DNA from: Variovorax sp. CF079
Lineage (GTDB): Bacteria; Pseudomonadota; Gammaproteobacteria; Burkholderiales; Burkholderiaceae_C
Length of the DNA: 64,000 bases
Assembly: GCF_900101545.1 (NCBI RefSeq)
Contig: NZ_FMZU01000003.1
Span: 124,001-188,000, forward strand
Direction of reading: 5' to 3'
Every line of letters starts with the position of its first letter. Within the stretch, counting starts at the first letter, position 1. The position numbers and the translations under genes are program-made. Below the pieces are notes generated by a model. It was not told the origin of the DNA and searched no databases. It was given only the letters and a program-made list of their open reading frames with translations. This document shows, in pieces, positions 46,852-56,511 of the stretch.

Positions 46852-47778
46852 CTACAGCGCCCCGGTCAGCTCGGGGACGGCCTGGAACAGGTCGGCCACG
46901 AGGCCGTAATCCGCCACGCCGAAGATCGGCGCCTCCGGATCCTTGTTGATCGCGACGATGACCCTGCTGTCCTTCATGCCCGCCAGGTGCTGGATCGCCC
47001 CCGAGATGCCGACCGCGACATACAGCTGCGGCGCGACGATCTTGCCGGTCTGGCCCACCTGGCAGTCGTTCGGCGCATAGCCGGCGTCGACGGCGGCGCG
47101 CGACGCGCCCACCGCGGCCCCGAGCTTGTCGGCCAGCCGGTCGAGCAGATGGAAGTTCTCGCTGCTTCCCATGCCGCGGCCGCCGGAGACGACCATGCGC
47201 GCCGCGGTCAGCTCGGGCCGCTCGGAGACCGTCAGCGCCTGGCCGACGAAGCGCGACGTTTCGCTGGCCGGCCGGGCCGGCACCGGCACGAGCGTCGCCG
47301 CACCGCCGCTGCCTGCCGCGTCGAAGGCCGCGCCGCGCACGGTGAGGACCTTGATCGCATCCAGCGCCTTCACGGTGGCCATTGCATTGCCTGCATAGAT
47401 CGGACGCACGAAGGTGTCCGGCGCGATCACTTCGGTGATGTCGGAGATCTGCGCCACGTCGAGCAAGGCGGCCACGCGCGGCATCACGTTCTTGCCCACC
47501 GACGTGGCGCCGGCGAGCACATGGCTGTAGTCGCGCGCCAGCGCCGCGACCAGCTCCGCGAGGCTTTCAGCGAGCGGATGCACATACGCAGCGGCATCAG
47601 CCACCAGCACTTTCGCGACGCCGGCGATCGCCGCGGCCTCCTGGGCCGCGCCGTCGCAACAGTGGCCGGCGACCAGCAGGTGCACCTCGCCGCCGATCTG
47701 CGTCGCGGCCGTCACGGCCGCCCGGGTGGCGCCCTTAATCGCGCCGTGCTCATGTTCCGCGAGGATCAGGATCGCCAT
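46852..47778 (-). CDS. etfA: Electron-transfer flavoprotein, alpha subunit
   Basis: A 308-residue FAD-binding subunit. The C-terminal FAD domain shows [58 protein letters not shown]. It accepts electrons from acyl-CoA dehydrogenases and passes them to ETF-quinone oxidoreductase. It follows etfB by 1 bp. The location among five dehydrogenase genes suggests a dedicated ETF. Confidence 0.93.
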   Translation of the reverse strand: MAILILAEHEHGAIKGATRAAVTAATQIGGEVHLLVAGHCCDGAAQEAAAIAGVAKVLVADAAAYVHPLAESLAELVAALARDYSHVLAGATSVGKNVMPRVAALLDVAQISDITEVIAPDTFVRPIYAGNAMATVKALDAIKVLTVRGAAFDAAGSGGAATLVPVPARPASETSRFVGQALTVSERPELTAARMVVSGGRGMGSSENFHLLDRLADKLGAAVGASRAAVDAGYAPNDCQVGQTGKIVAPQLYVAVGISGAIQHLAGMKDSRVIVAINKDPEAPIFGVADYGLVADLFQAVPELTGAL

Positions 47779-47779
47779 C

Positions 47780-48529
47780 TCAGAGTACCTTTGCTTCGGA
47801 CTTCAGCCTAGCGATCAGCGTCGCCACATCGCCCACCTTGACGCCGCCGGCCCGCTGCCTCGGCTCGCTGACCTTCAGCACCTGCGTGCGCGGCGCGAGG
47901 TCGACGCCGAGCGTCGATGCGGCGATCGTCTCGAGCGGCTTCTTCTTCGCCTTCATGATGTTCGGCAGGGTCGCGTAGCGCGGTGAATTCAGGCGCAGGT
48001 CGACCGTGACGACCGCCGGCAGTTTCAGCGCCAGCGTCTCGAGCCCGCCGTCGACCTCGCGCGTGACTTCGACGCCGTCGCCGCCGACGACCACCTTCGA
48101 TGCGAAGGTCGCCTGCGGCCGGCGCAGCAGCGCGGCGAGCATCTGGCCGGTCTGCCCAGCGTCGTCGTCGATCGCCTGCTTGCCGAGGAAGACCAACTGC
48201 GGCTGCTCCTTGTCGGCCAGCGCCTTCAGCAGCTTGGCGACGTGCAGCGGCTCAAGCGCGTGCGAGGTTTCGACCAGGATGCCGCGATCGGCGCCCAGCG
48301 CCATCGCGGTGCGCAAGCTTTCCTGGCAGGCCGGCACGCCGATGCTCGCGACAACGACCTCGGCGACGACCCCCGCCTCCTTCAAGCGGACGGCCTCCTC
48401 CACCGCGATCTCGTCGAAAGGGTTCATCGACATCTTGACCCCGGCCAGATCGACGCCGGTGCCATCGGACTTGACGCGTGCCTTGACGTTGTAGTCGATC
48501 ACGCGCTTGACTGCGACCAATACCTTCAT
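47780..48529 (-). CDS. etfB: Electron-transfer flavoprotein, beta subunit
   Basis: A 249-residue AMP-binding subunit. It starts [20 protein letters not shown] and has the family's [18 protein letters not shown] and [19 protein letters not shown]. It works with etfA immediately downstream. It starts 13 bp after the end of the SDR gene and is co-directional with it, so the SDR, etfB, etfA and iclR genes form one unit. Confidence 0.93.
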   Translation of the reverse strand: MKVLVAVKRVIDYNVKARVKSDGTGVDLAGVKMSMNPFDEIAVEEAVRLKEAGVVAEVVVASIGVPACQESLRTAMALGADRGILVETSHALEPLHVAKLLKALADKEQPQLVFLGKQAIDDDAGQTGQMLAALLRRPQATFASKVVVGGDGVEVTREVDGGLETLALKLPAVVTVDLRLNSPRYATLPNIMKAKKKPLETIAASTLGVDLAPRTQVLKVSEPRQRAGGVKVGDVATLIARLKSEAKVL

Positions 48530-48542
48530 GCCCGGATCCTCC

Positions 48543-49445
48543 TCACACCGGATCCCACGGCGTCAGCTTCATCGACGGCACGTTGTCGAAGAAGCTGGCC
48601 TCGAAGGCCGGCATCGCCTCGTCGGCGATCATCTCGGGCGTCCAGCCGCCGCCGCGGTGCATCGAGCGGATCATGCGGATCTGGCTGAAGAAATAGATCT
48701 CGTTGGCGCGCACACCGAAGATCTGCCCCGAGACCTTTTCGGCGCGGTCGCTGGCGAGGTACACCGCGAGGGGAGCGATCTTGGCGCTCTCCATCTTCTT
48801 CAGCTTTTCCACGCGCGCCTTCTCCTCCGGCGTGTCGGCCGGGATGCCGGCCGTCATCGCCGTCCACGCCCACGGCGCGATGCAGTTGGACCGGACCTTG
48901 AACCGCGCCATGTCGAGCGCGATCGACTTCGACAGGCCCACGATGCCCATCTTTGCGGCCGAGTAGTTGCCCTGGCCGAGGTTGCCGATCAGCCCCGAGG
49001 TCGAGGTCATGTGCACGTAGCTGCCGCTCTCCTGGCTCTTGAAATGCGGCGCCGCCGCGCGCGTCATGTAGAAGGAGCCGTTCAGGTGCACGTCGATGAC
49101 GGCCTGCCACTCCTCCTTGCTCATGTTGAAGATGAAGCGGTCGCGCACGATGCCGGCGTTGTTGACGATGCAGTCGATGCGGCCGAAGCTGTCGAGCGCG
49201 GCCTGCACGATCTTGTGAGCCGAATCCCACTCGGCCACGCTCTCCACCGCCGCCACCGCCTGCCCGCCCGATTCCCTGATCTCGGCGACCACCGAATCGG
49301 CCAGCGCCTGGCCGCTTTGCTTGTCGCGCGCGAGGTCGTTGACCACCACCTTCGCGCCGTGCGCGGCGAACGCCTTCGCGAAGTCGCGCCCGATGCCGGC
49401 ACCGGCGCCGGTCACCACCACGACCTTGTCTTGAATCATGCCCAT
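48543..49445 (-). CDS. SDR oxidoreductase, (3R)-hydroxyacyl-CoA dehydrogenase-like
   Basis: A 300-residue short-chain dehydrogenase. NAD-binding TGAGAGIG at residues 12-19, NNAG, catalytic Ser in TSTSGLIG and YSAAK. The length and the [20 protein letters not shown] start with the long C-terminal extension resemble the dehydrogenase domain of multifunctional enzyme type 2. It probably oxidises a 3-hydroxyacyl-CoA. Located between an enoyl-CoA hydratase-like gene and etfB in one operon. Confidence 0.85.
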   Translation of the reverse strand: MGMIQDKVVVVTGAGAGIGRDFAKAFAAHGAKVVVNDLARDKQSGQALADSVVAEIRESGGQAVAAVESVAEWDSAHKIVQAALDSFGRIDCIVNNAGIVRDRFIFNMSKEEWQAVIDVHLNGSFYMTRAAAPHFKSQESGSYVHMTSTSGLIGNLGQGNYSAAKMGIVGLSKSIALDMARFKVRSNCIAPWAWTAMTAGIPADTPEEKARVEKLKKMESAKIAPLAVYLASDRAEKVSGQIFGVRANEIYFFSQIRMIRSMHRGGGWTPEMIADEAMPAFEASFFDNVPSMKLTPWDPV

Positions 49446-49469
49446 CCGCTTGCTCCTTGAGTTCGATGT

Positions 49470-50264
49470 CTAGTCGCCGCTGAAATCGGGCGTGCGCTTG
49501 CCGCGGAAGGCAGCGACGGCTTCGGCGTGGTCGCGCGTCTGGTTCGACAGCAGCTCGTAGGCCATACCGGCGTCCATCACCGAAGCGGCGATCTGCTTGA
49601 GCCCGACGTTGATCGTGGCCTTGGTCCACTGGATCGCGCGCCGCGCGCCGCCGGCCAAGCGCTGGGCCCAGGCGTCGACGGCCGCATCCAGCTCCTCGGC
49701 CGGCACGGCGAAGTTGACGAGCCCGATCGCGGCCGCCTCCTCGCCGGTGATGGCATCGCCGGTCAGCAGGTATTGCTTGGCTCGCGCATAGCCGACGAGC
49801 TGCGGCCAGATGACCGCGCCGCCGTCGCCAGCGACGAAGCCGACCTTCACGTGCGGATCGGCGATCTTCGCGTGATTGGCGGCGAAGATGGTGTCGCAGA
49901 ACAGCGCCAGCGTCGCGCCCAGGCCCATCGCGGCGCCATTCACCTTCGCGATCACCGGCTGCGGCACGTCGAGCAGCCCCATCACGAGGCGCTTGGCCAT
50001 CGTCGCATCCGGCACCATCAGCGAAGGGCGGTCGATCAGGCGCTGCATCTGCTCGACGTCGCCGCCGGCGCTGAAGGCTTTGCCAGCGCCGGTCAGCACG
50101 ACGACGTGCGTCGCATCGTCGCGAGGCAGTTCGCCGAACAGGCGCTCGAGCTCGTCGTGCATCGCGGTGTCGAACGCGTTCAGCGCCTCCGGGCGGTTGA
50201 AGGCCACGTGAAGCACGCTCCCGTCGCGGCGCAGAGCGAGGCTGCGGTAATGGTCGAGGTTCAC
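49470..50264 (-). CDS. Crotonase-family protein lacking both catalytic glutamates
   Basis: A 264-residue enoyl-CoA hydratase/isomerase fold. CoA-binding region FSAGGDVEQM and oxyanion part NGAAMGLGATLALFCD are present. The two hydratase glutamates are replaced: Thr in GLGATLAL and His in ADPHVKVG. So it is not a standard hydratase; isomerase, hydrolase or thioesterase activity is possible. It overlaps the small dehydrogenase subunit gene by 4 bp. Confidence 0.85.
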   Translation of the reverse strand: MNLDHYRSLALRRDGSVLHVAFNRPEALNAFDTAMHDELERLFGELPRDDATHVVVLTGAGKAFSAGGDVEQMQRLIDRPSLMVPDATMAKRLVMGLLDVPQPVIAKVNGAAMGLGATLALFCDTIFAANHAKIADPHVKVGFVAGDGGAVIWPQLVGYARAKQYLLTGDAITGEEAAAIGLVNFAVPAEELDAAVDAWAQRLAGGARRAIQWTKATINVGLKQIAASVMDAGMAYELLSNQTRDHAEAVAAFRGKRTPDFSGD

Positions 50265-51394
50265 GATGCCGTCTCCAGTTGCGCCTCGACAAAACGCCTG
50301 AGGTGCCAGTCGCCGTCGCCATACAGCGTCGTCAGCGCCAACAGCCGCTTGTAGTAGTGGCCGATCGGGTACTCGTCGGTGAGCCCGATGCCGCCGTGCA
50401 GCTGGATGCCCTGCCCGCCGACGAAGCGGGCGGACGATGCCAGCAGCACCTTCGCGGCCGAGACCGCTTGCCGCCGCGCCGCCGGCGCGCCATCGAGGCT
50501 GGCGATGCCGCGGTACAGGATCGATCGCGTCTCCTGGACCTCGACGAACATCTCCGACATCCGGTGCTGCAGCGCCTGGAAGCGACCGATCGGCTGGCCG
50601 AACTGCTGGCGCGTCTTCAGGTACTCGCTGCTCGTCTCGAGCACCGCCTCCATGCAGCCCAGCGCCTCGGCCACTTGCGCGAGCGCGGCGCGGTCGAGCG
50701 CCTCCTCGAGCGTCGCGAGGCCGCCACCGGGTGCCGTGAGGCGCGCGTCGGCGGCAACGAAGACCGAGCGCAGCTCCAGGTCGGCGGCCAGCGTGCCGTC
50801 GATCAGCGGATAGCCGTGCAGCGTGACCGCGCTCCGGTCGACCAAGAACAGCGAGAGCCCTTCGTCGGCGACTCGCGCCGACACGATGAAGCGGCCCGCC
50901 CCCGGCGCCCCAACGACCATCAGCTTGGTCCCCTCGATCACGAAACCTTCGCCCTCGGCGCGCGCCGTGGTCGACGCCGCGTCCAGCTCGTAGCGGCTGG
51001 TCGGCTCGCTGTGCGCGAGCGCGATCTGCAGCGCACCGCCGGCGATGGCTTCGAGAAGCTCACCGCGCCGATGCGCTGCGAACACCGGCGCATCGGCGGT
51101 CTCGACCAGTCGGGCCGCCAGCACCGCGCAGCCGATGAAGGGCTCAAGCGCCAGCGCGCGGCCGAGCTCCTCGGCCACCAGGGCTGTCTCGACGAAGCTG
51201 CAGCCCAGGCCGCCGAAGGCCTCCGGGATGCCGAGGCCGAGCCACCCCATCTCGGCGTACTGCGCCCAGTGCGGCGTCGATGCGCTGCCGGCAGTCTGCA
51301 GCCGGCGCCGCGCCTCGAAGCCGTACTGCTCGCGCACGTAGCGGTTCGCGGCATCGCGCAGCATCTGCTGCTCTTCGCTGAGGTTGAAGTCCAT
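50261..51394 (-). CDS. Acyl-CoA dehydrogenase, small subunit of second heteromeric pair
   Basis: A 377-residue enzyme similar in layout to the small subunit at 44802: LKTRQQFGQPIGRFQALQHR and IQLHGGIGLTDEYPIGHYYK, and again no EIQRN-type end. It follows the large subunit gene by 25 bp. The two pairs in opposite orientation suggest two dehydrogenation steps on different chain lengths. Confidence 0.87.
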   Translation of the reverse strand: MDFNLSEEQQMLRDAANRYVREQYGFEARRRLQTAGSASTPHWAQYAEMGWLGLGIPEAFGGLGCSFVETALVAEELGRALALEPFIGCAVLAARLVETADAPVFAAHRRGELLEAIAGGALQIALAHSEPTSRYELDAASTTARAEGEGFVIEGTKLMVVGAPGAGRFIVSARVADEGLSLFLVDRSAVTLHGYPLIDGTLAADLELRSVFVAADARLTAPGGGLATLEEALDRAALAQVAEALGCMEAVLETSSEYLKTRQQFGQPIGRFQALQHRMSEMFVEVQETRSILYRGIASLDGAPAARRQAVSAAKVLLASSARFVGGQGIQLHGGIGLTDEYPIGHYYKRLLALTTLYGDGDWHLRRFVEAQLETAS

Positions 51395-51419
51395 TTACCC
51401 GTTCCTGCCTGCGTCCTGC

Positions 51420-52625
51420 CTACAGCCCGAAGGCGAGCTTGGCGATGATGTTCTTCTGGATCTCCTGCGATCCGCCGTAGATCGTCGACGCGCGCGTAAT
51501 CAGCGCCTGCGCGGTGCGGCCGGGCACCTGCGGCGGCCAGCGCAGCGCCTCGTCGCTATCGATCGCTTCGCCTTCGCCGTGACCCCACTGGCGCAGCGCA
51601 TGCAGGCCCAGCGCTTCCACCTGCAGTTCGGTCACACGCTGCTGCAGCGCCGAGCCGCGCAGCTTCAGTGCCGACACCACCGCGTCGAGGTTGTGGCGGT
51701 TCTTCTCCTCCGACAGCACGCGCAGCACAGAGTATTCGAGCGCGAGCAGCTCGACCTCGACGCGCGCGAGCTTGCGCGCGTACTCGGGGCGCTCGATCAG
51801 GCGCTGGCCATTCACGCGCTGCACCGTGGCGATCTCGCGCGCCTTCTCGAGCTCGCGCTTGTTGAAGTAGAGGAAAGCGCTCGCGGTGCGCTCCTTGCCG
51901 AGCAGGTACTTGGCATAGGTCCAGCCCATGCCCGCCTCGCCGACCAGGTTTTCGCAGGGAACGCGCACGTTGTCGAGGAACACCTCGTTGAGCCCGAGGC
52001 CGCCTTCGATCGAGACGATCGGCCGCACCGTCAGGCCCGGCGTGTCCATCCTGATCAGCAGGAACGAGATGCCGCGCTGCGGCTTCACGTCGGGGTCGGT
52101 GCGCACCAGGAAGAAGCCCCACTCGGCCATGGAGGCATCGCTGGTCCAGATCTTCTGGCCGTTGACGACGTAGTCGTCGCCGACGCGCTCGGCCCGCGTC
52201 TTCAGGCTCGCGAGGTCCGAGCCGGCGTTGGGCTCGGAAAAGCCCTGGGTCCAGAACTCGTCGCCGGCCAGCATCGGCGGCAGGAAGCGCCGCTTCTGCG
52301 CCTGCGACGCAAACGCGAGCATCACCGGCGCGACCATGTGCAGCCCCTGCCAGCTGTAGTCGAGCCCGTCGGCGTCGTACAGCTCCTGCATGAACAGGTG
52401 CTTGCGCAGCGGGCTCCAATCGGTGCCGCCCCATTCGAGCGGCCAGTGCGGCGCGCCCCAGCCGCGGCCGTGCATCAGCTTCTGGAACGCCCGCACGTCC
52501 TCGCGCCCCGGCGGATGCGCGCCGATGTAGAAGCGGCGCGCCATCGGCCGCGGCAGGTGGTCGCGCAAGAACGCGCGAACCTCCAGTCTGAAGGCCTCGT
52601 CCTCGGGAGAAAACTCGAAGCGCAT
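51420..52625 (-). CDS. Acyl-CoA dehydrogenase, large subunit of second heteromeric pair
   Basis: A 401-residue partner with QGFSEPNAGSDLASLKTRAE, LNEVFLDNVRVP and the C-terminal IYGGSQEIQKNIIAKLAFG, and no LHGGIG. It is preceded by a perfect GAAC-N3-GTTC palindrome at 52658-52668, 33 bp upstream of its ATG, so it may have its own promoter although the ligase gene precedes it in the same direction. Confidence 0.87.
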   Translation of the reverse strand: MRFEFSPEDEAFRLEVRAFLRDHLPRPMARRFYIGAHPPGREDVRAFQKLMHGRGWGAPHWPLEWGGTDWSPLRKHLFMQELYDADGLDYSWQGLHMVAPVMLAFASQAQKRRFLPPMLAGDEFWTQGFSEPNAGSDLASLKTRAERVGDDYVVNGQKIWTSDASMAEWGFFLVRTDPDVKPQRGISFLLIRMDTPGLTVRPIVSIEGGLGLNEVFLDNVRVPCENLVGEAGMGWTYAKYLLGKERTASAFLYFNKRELEKAREIATVQRVNGQRLIERPEYARKLARVEVELLALEYSVLRVLSEEKNRHNLDAVVSALKLRGSALQQRVTELQVEALGLHALRQWGHGEGEAIDSDEALRWPPQVPGRTAQALITRASTIYGGSQEIQKNIIAKLAFGL

Positions 52626-52657
52626 GGACGGTATCGTTCCCTGTTGGTCAAATATAC

Positions 52658-52668
52658 GAACGGTGTTC
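52658..52668. promoter_or_regulatory. Operator-like palindrome GAAC-N3-GTTC
   Basis: GAACGGTGTTC, extended to CGAACGGTGTTCG (perfect). It lies between the ligase stop and the dehydrogenase start. The same motif recurs at 56476 and 56495, and with one mismatch at 54626. Confidence 0.5.
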
Positions 52669-52670
52669 GC

Positions 52671-54572
52671 TTAGTTTAACGACATGCAGCGGACTGTCAA
52701 TGCTTCGTCGTTTGCGCAGAGCACGCGCGCGGGCGGCGGATCCATGAACAGCTCGGCCACCGCGGCGGCGCGGCGGCGCAGCACCACGACCGGGCTGAGC
52801 GAGGCCTTGGCGGTCATCTCGCCGCTGTCGAGCGTGGCCGGCTCGGTCTCGGCGACGATGCGCCGCACGCGGTTCGAGCTGCCGGTGGCGCCGGCGGCCA
52901 GCGCATCCAGCCGCTGCTGGAAGGCCGCTCGAACGAGCGGGCTCGCGACGACCTCGCTCGCCGGCGCATCGGCCGCGAGGGCCGCATCGAGCGCACGGCA
53001 CGCCGCCAGATCGGGAAACACCAGCGCGCCGACATGGTCCTCGCCGCTGCCGGCGATCACCAGGTCCTGCACGAGCGGCGAGAACGCAGCCAGCGCGGTG
53101 CAGCGCAGCGGCCCCGCATGGACCCAGGTGCCGCTGGAGAGCTTGAAGTTCTCGGCGATTCGGCCGTCGAAACGCAGCCCGCGCTCGGGATGCGTGGGGT
53201 CGACGAAGCTCGCCGCGTCGCCGAGGCAGAAGTAGCCTTCGTCGTCGAAGGCAGCAGCGCTGCGCTCGGCATCGTTCCAGTAGCCGGGCGTCACGCAGTC
53301 GCCGCGCACGCGCAGCTCGAGCTTGTCGTTCACCGGCGCGAGCTTCAGCTCGACGCCGGCCACCGGCAGGCCGACGATCGCCTCGCGGCGCGGATCCCGC
53401 CCCGTCGTCAGCGGCACCGGGCCGCATTCGGTGGAGCCGATGCCCGAGACGATCAGCACCCTCTCGCCGCAGTGCTTCACCGCCACTTCGTCGAGACCGG
53501 CCCAGACGTGCGCGGGCAGCACGGCACCGCCGTAATACAGCAGCTGCAGCCGCTCGTAGAAGCGCGCGCGCAACTGTGCGTCGTCACGCAGGTACGGCAG
53601 CAAGGCGGCCAGGCCCCCCGGCGTGTTGTAGTAGATCGTCGGCGATACCTCGCGCAACGCGTCCACGCTGGGCTGCACCGCCTCGGCCATCGGCTTGCCG
53701 GGGTCCAGGTAGTAAGACCCGCCGCAGTACAGCGCGATGCCGAGGTTGTTGGTGCCGCCGAAGGTGTGGTGCCACGGCAGCCAGTCGACCAGCACCGGCG
53801 GCTCGTCGAGCAGGAAGGGCATTGCCTGCACGACCTGCTGGCGGTTGCTGCAGAGCATGCGCTGCGTCAGCATCACGCCTTTCGGCTCGCCGGTGGTGCC
53901 GGAGGTGAACATCAGCTTGGCCACCTGCTCGGGCCGGATCGCGTCGTAGGCTGCGTCGACCGCGTTCCCCGGCGCGGCGCCCTGCAGCGTGGAGAACGGC
54001 GTAGCGCCGCCGCCGGCCTCGCTGGCGACGAACTCCGACTCGGGGAAGGCCTCGCGCGCGGCACGCCCGTAGGCCGCGGCGCTGGACGCATAGACCAGCC
54101 CGGGGCGCACGCGCTCGTTCAGGAACTTCAGCTTCGCGTGGTCCTGCGACAGCAGCGAGTACGCCGGCGTCACCGGCACGTACGGAATGCCGACGTGCGT
54201 GCAGGCCAGCGCCAGCAGCTGGTTGTCGAAGTCGTTCTCCGACAGGATCATCACCGGCCGCTCGGCGCCGAGGTCGCGGTCCAGCAGCGACTGGCCGATC
54301 GCCCTCACCTTGCGCAGCGTGTCGGCGAAGGACAGGGTCTCCCAGGCGCCGGTCTGCGGACCGTGCGGCGGTCGGCGCGCGAGGAACACATGCTCCGGCC
54401 GTTCGAGGGCCCACTGGACCAGCCGGTCGGTGTAGCGCCTCGGATAGCGCTGCAGGGGCTCGGCGAGGCGCATTCGAATGTTGCCGTCCGAATCGTGCGC
54501 CACCTCGCAGGCGCTCGGGCCGAGCCGCACCGGACGGATCGGTGCGTCGAACCAGGGATCGCGCTGGTGCAT
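52671..54572 (-). CDS. Acyl-CoA ligase, feruloyl-CoA-synthetase-like
   Basis: A 633-residue AMP-forming ligase that would activate the carboxylic acid with CoA. Core motifs: KLMFTSGTTGEPKGVMLTQR (phosphate loop), YYNTPGGLAALLPYL, SGIGSTECGPVPLTTG, RGDCVTPGYW. The C-terminal catalytic lysine probably lies in SGEMTAKASLS. The sequence type resembles feruloyl-CoA synthetases, but the context suggests an aliphatic or cyclic acid. Its start faces the crotonase gene at 54672 across a 99-bp region holding an operator-like palindrome. Confidence 0.88.
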   Translation of the reverse strand: MHQRDPWFDAPIRPVRLGPSACEVAHDSDGNIRMRLAEPLQRYPRRYTDRLVQWALERPEHVFLARRPPHGPQTGAWETLSFADTLRKVRAIGQSLLDRDLGAERPVMILSENDFDNQLLALACTHVGIPYVPVTPAYSLLSQDHAKLKFLNERVRPGLVYASSAAAYGRAAREAFPESEFVASEAGGGATPFSTLQGAAPGNAVDAAYDAIRPEQVAKLMFTSGTTGEPKGVMLTQRMLCSNRQQVVQAMPFLLDEPPVLVDWLPWHHTFGGTNNLGIALYCGGSYYLDPGKPMAEAVQPSVDALREVSPTIYYNTPGGLAALLPYLRDDAQLRARFYERLQLLYYGGAVLPAHVWAGLDEVAVKHCGERVLIVSGIGSTECGPVPLTTGRDPRREAIVGLPVAGVELKLAPVNDKLELRVRGDCVTPGYWNDAERSAAAFDDEGYFCLGDAASFVDPTHPERGLRFDGRIAENFKLSSGTWVHAGPLRCTALAAFSPLVQDLVIAGSGEDHVGALVFPDLAACRALDAALAADAPASEVVASPLVRAAFQQRLDALAAGATGSSNRVRRIVAETEPATLDSGEMTAKASLSPVVVLRRRAAAVAELFMDPPPARVLCANDEALTVRCMSLN

Positions 54573-54625
54573 GGAATGCGTCTCCTGAAGCGTGGCCGTC
54601 GCTGCAACGGCATAGTCATGTTGTC

Positions 54626-54636
54626 GAACATCGTAC
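54626..54636. promoter_or_regulatory. Operator-like palindrome, one mismatch
   Basis: GAACATCGTAC (CGAAC-ATC-GTACT) in the divergent promoter between ligase and crotonase genes; it differs from GAAC-N3-GTTC at one position. Confidence 0.4.
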
Positions 54637-54671
54637 TACAATGCGAACACCAGAGACAAGCCGAACGCGCC

Positions 54672-55475
54672 ATGACCGACCTCCTTTGCGAACGCTCCGA
54701 CGACGGCATCGCCACGCTGACGCTCAACCGGCCCGATGCGCTGAACGCCTTCAGCTTCCCGATGTACGAGGCGCTGATCGCGCAACTCGAGGCACTTCGG
54801 CACGACGCCGGCACGCGCGTGCTGATCGTCACCGGCGCCGGTCGCGCGTTCTGCGCCGGCCATGACCTGCGTTCGCCCGGACCGGCGCCGTGGGTCGACC
54901 CGGCGCTCGGCAAGCCCTATGTGGCGAAGCACTCGATCACGCGCATCGCGCAGATCCCACTCTTGATGCGCCAGTTGCCGCAGCCGGTGATCGCCGCGGT
55001 GAACGGCGCCGCGGCGGGCATCGGCTTCGCGTTCGCGCTGGCGGCCGACTTGTGCCTCGCCGCGCAATCGGCCAAGTTCGTCAACTCGATCCACAACGCC
55101 GGCACCGGACACGAGCTCGGCATGAGCTGGATGCTGCCGCGTGCGGTCGGCACCCAGCGCGCCGCCGAAATCCTGCTGACGGCGCGCCCGGTGCTGGCCG
55201 ATGAGGCGGCGCGCATCGGCCTGGCGCTGCGCGTGGTGCCGGACGACCGACTGCTTGCCGAAGCGCGCGAGCTCGCCGCGGCGATCTGTGCCAACGTGCC
55301 GCTCGGCGTCTGGCTCACCAAGCAATCGTTGTGGCTGAACCAGGGCGTCGCGAGCCTGGAGGCGGCGTGCGAGATCGAATCGCGCGCGGTGTTCCAGGCC
55401 CAGGCCACCGAAGACGCGGCGGAGAAGCGCCAGGCCTACTTCGAGAAGCGCGCACCGCGCTTCGGCAATCGATGA
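54672..55475 (+). CDS. Crotonase-family protein with atypical active site
   Basis: A 267-residue enoyl-CoA hydratase/isomerase fold. FCAGHDLRS and NGAAAGIGFAFALAADLCLA form the CoA and oxyanion sites. Glutamates of hydratases are missing (Ala in GIGFAFAL; FVNSIHNAG where PE is expected). The segment GTGHELGMSWMLPRAVG carries other acidic/His residues. A hydrolase- or ring-opening-type reaction is possible. ATG at 54672; it overlaps the thioesterase gene by 4 bp. Confidence 0.85.
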   Translation: MTDLLCERSDDGIATLTLNRPDALNAFSFPMYEALIAQLEALRHDAGTRVLIVTGAGRAFCAGHDLRSPGPAPWVDPALGKPYVAKHSITRIAQIPLLMRQLPQPVIAAVNGAAAGIGFAFALAADLCLAAQSAKFVNSIHNAGTGHELGMSWMLPRAVGTQRAAEILLTARPVLADEAARIGLALRVVPDDRLLAEARELAAAICANVPLGVWLTKQSLWLNQGVASLEAACEIESRAVFQAQATEDAAEKRQAYFEKRAPRFGNR

Positions 55476-55900
55476 GCCATTCCCCGGCGGACATCCCGGC
55501 GGGCTTCGAGCCCATGCCGGCCTTCGGACCGTTCCACGAGCTGGTCGGGCCGTTGTACGTGGCACGCCGCGATGCCATCCACATCGTCGGCCTGCGCGTC
55601 GAGGACAAGCATCGCAACCGCGGCGCGATGATGCACGGCGGCATGATCTGCATGCTGGCCGACACCGCGATCGTCTGGGCCGCCAAGCATGCGCGCGAGC
55701 CGAGACCGAAGATGCTGACGACCAACCTTTCGGTCAATCTGATCGGCAACGCAGCACCCGGCGCCTGGGTGGAAGCCCGGGTCGATGTCGTGCGCGCCGG
55801 GCGACGCGTCGTGTTCGCCAACTGCTATATCTGGAGCCAGGGTCAGCGCATCGCGCAGGCCAGCGCGCAGTGCCAGGTCATCGGAGAGGAAACGGCATGA
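55472..55900 (+). CDS. PaaI-type hotdog thioesterase
   Basis: A 142-residue hotdog-fold acyl-CoA thioesterase. The hallmark HGGMICMLADTAI with catalytic-region Asp is present, followed by LTTNLSVNLIGNA and a C-terminal YIWSQGQRIAQASAQC. It is coupled to the upstream crotonase (ATGA). It would release CoA from a dead-end or final product. Confidence 0.85.
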   Translation: MSHSPADIPAGFEPMPAFGPFHELVGPLYVARRDAIHIVGLRVEDKHRNRGAMMHGGMICMLADTAIVWAAKHAREPRPKMLTTNLSVNLIGNAAPGAWVEARVDVVRAGRRVVFANCYIWSQGQRIAQASAQCQVIGEETA

Positions 55901-55946
55901 GACCGATAGGCGCCGCGCCGCAAGATCGCCCTGCTCTGAGCGCCCC

Positions 55947-56387
55947 CTAAAGCATCCCGCGATCCTTCGCCGTCTTCACGTCGTCGCCGACCAGCCCGCG
56001 CTCGCGCAGCACGGCCACCGTCGCCTCCAGCGCTTCGGCCACGCACGGAAAGCCGCAGTACGGGATCGCCTGGATCAGCGCCTCCTGCAGCTCGGTCACC
56101 GTCAGGCCGTTGTTCAGCGCCGCGCGCACGTGGTTCTTCAGCTCGTTGGGCTTGCCCATGCCGACGAGGATGCCGATCGTGACGAGGCTGCGCTCCTTGC
56201 GCTCCAGGCCCGGGCGCGACCAGACGGCGCCGAACGCCGACTCGAGCGCGATCGTCGCGGCGGACGCCGCGAAGCCTCCGGAGTGAGCCGCCGAAAGCAT
56301 CCCGTCGAGGAAGGCCTCTCCGAGCATCTCGCGCACGAGGTTCACGCCCCGCCGGTAGTTGGGGCTTTGGTCGTCTTCGCTGCTCAT
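55947..56387 (-). CDS. Carboxymuconolactone-decarboxylase-like protein
   Basis: A 146-residue AhpD/CMD-like helical protein: ERKERSLVTIGILVGMGKPN, LKNHVRAALNNGLTVTELQE, IQAIPYCGFPCVAEALEATV with two cysteines. Role unknown; members act as decarboxylases, peroxidatic enzymes or lactone hydrolases. GGAG eight bases upstream supports the ATG at 56387 over longer frames. It diverges from the dioxygenase gene across 124 bp. Confidence 0.85.
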   Translation of the reverse strand: MSSEDDQSPNYRRGVNLVREMLGEAFLDGMLSAAHSGGFAASAATIALESAFGAVWSRPGLERKERSLVTIGILVGMGKPNELKNHVRAALNNGLTVTELQEALIQAIPYCGFPCVAEALEATVAVLRERGLVGDDVKTAKDRGML

Positions 56388-56475
56388 CGAGGGGTCTCCG
56401 GGTGGTTGGGTATGCGCTTGCGGCGAGGATTCGGGTAAACCCGCTTGGTGGGACGCCCGGGTCATCGCCTACAGT

Positions 56476-56486
56476 GAACTACGTTC
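56476..56486. promoter_or_regulatory. Operator-like palindrome GAAC-N3-GTTC (distal copy)
   Basis: GAACTACGTTC upstream of the dioxygenase gene. Its centre is 19 bp from that of the copy at 56495-56505, close to two turns of DNA. Confidence 0.5.
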
Positions 56487-56494
56487 TATTTTAC

Positions 56495-56505
56495 GAACAT
56501 TGTTC
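56495..56505. promoter_or_regulatory. Operator-like palindrome GAAC-N3-GTTC (proximal copy)
   Basis: GAACATTGTTC, 6 bp before the ATG of the dioxygenase gene. Two copies in tandem suggest cooperative binding. Confidence 0.5.
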
Positions 56506-56511
56506 CACAAC

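Noticed and set aside
53034..55475. 813-codon plus-strand ORF
   Set aside because: Only its 3' part, the crotonase from 54672, is real; the rest is antisense to the CoA ligase.
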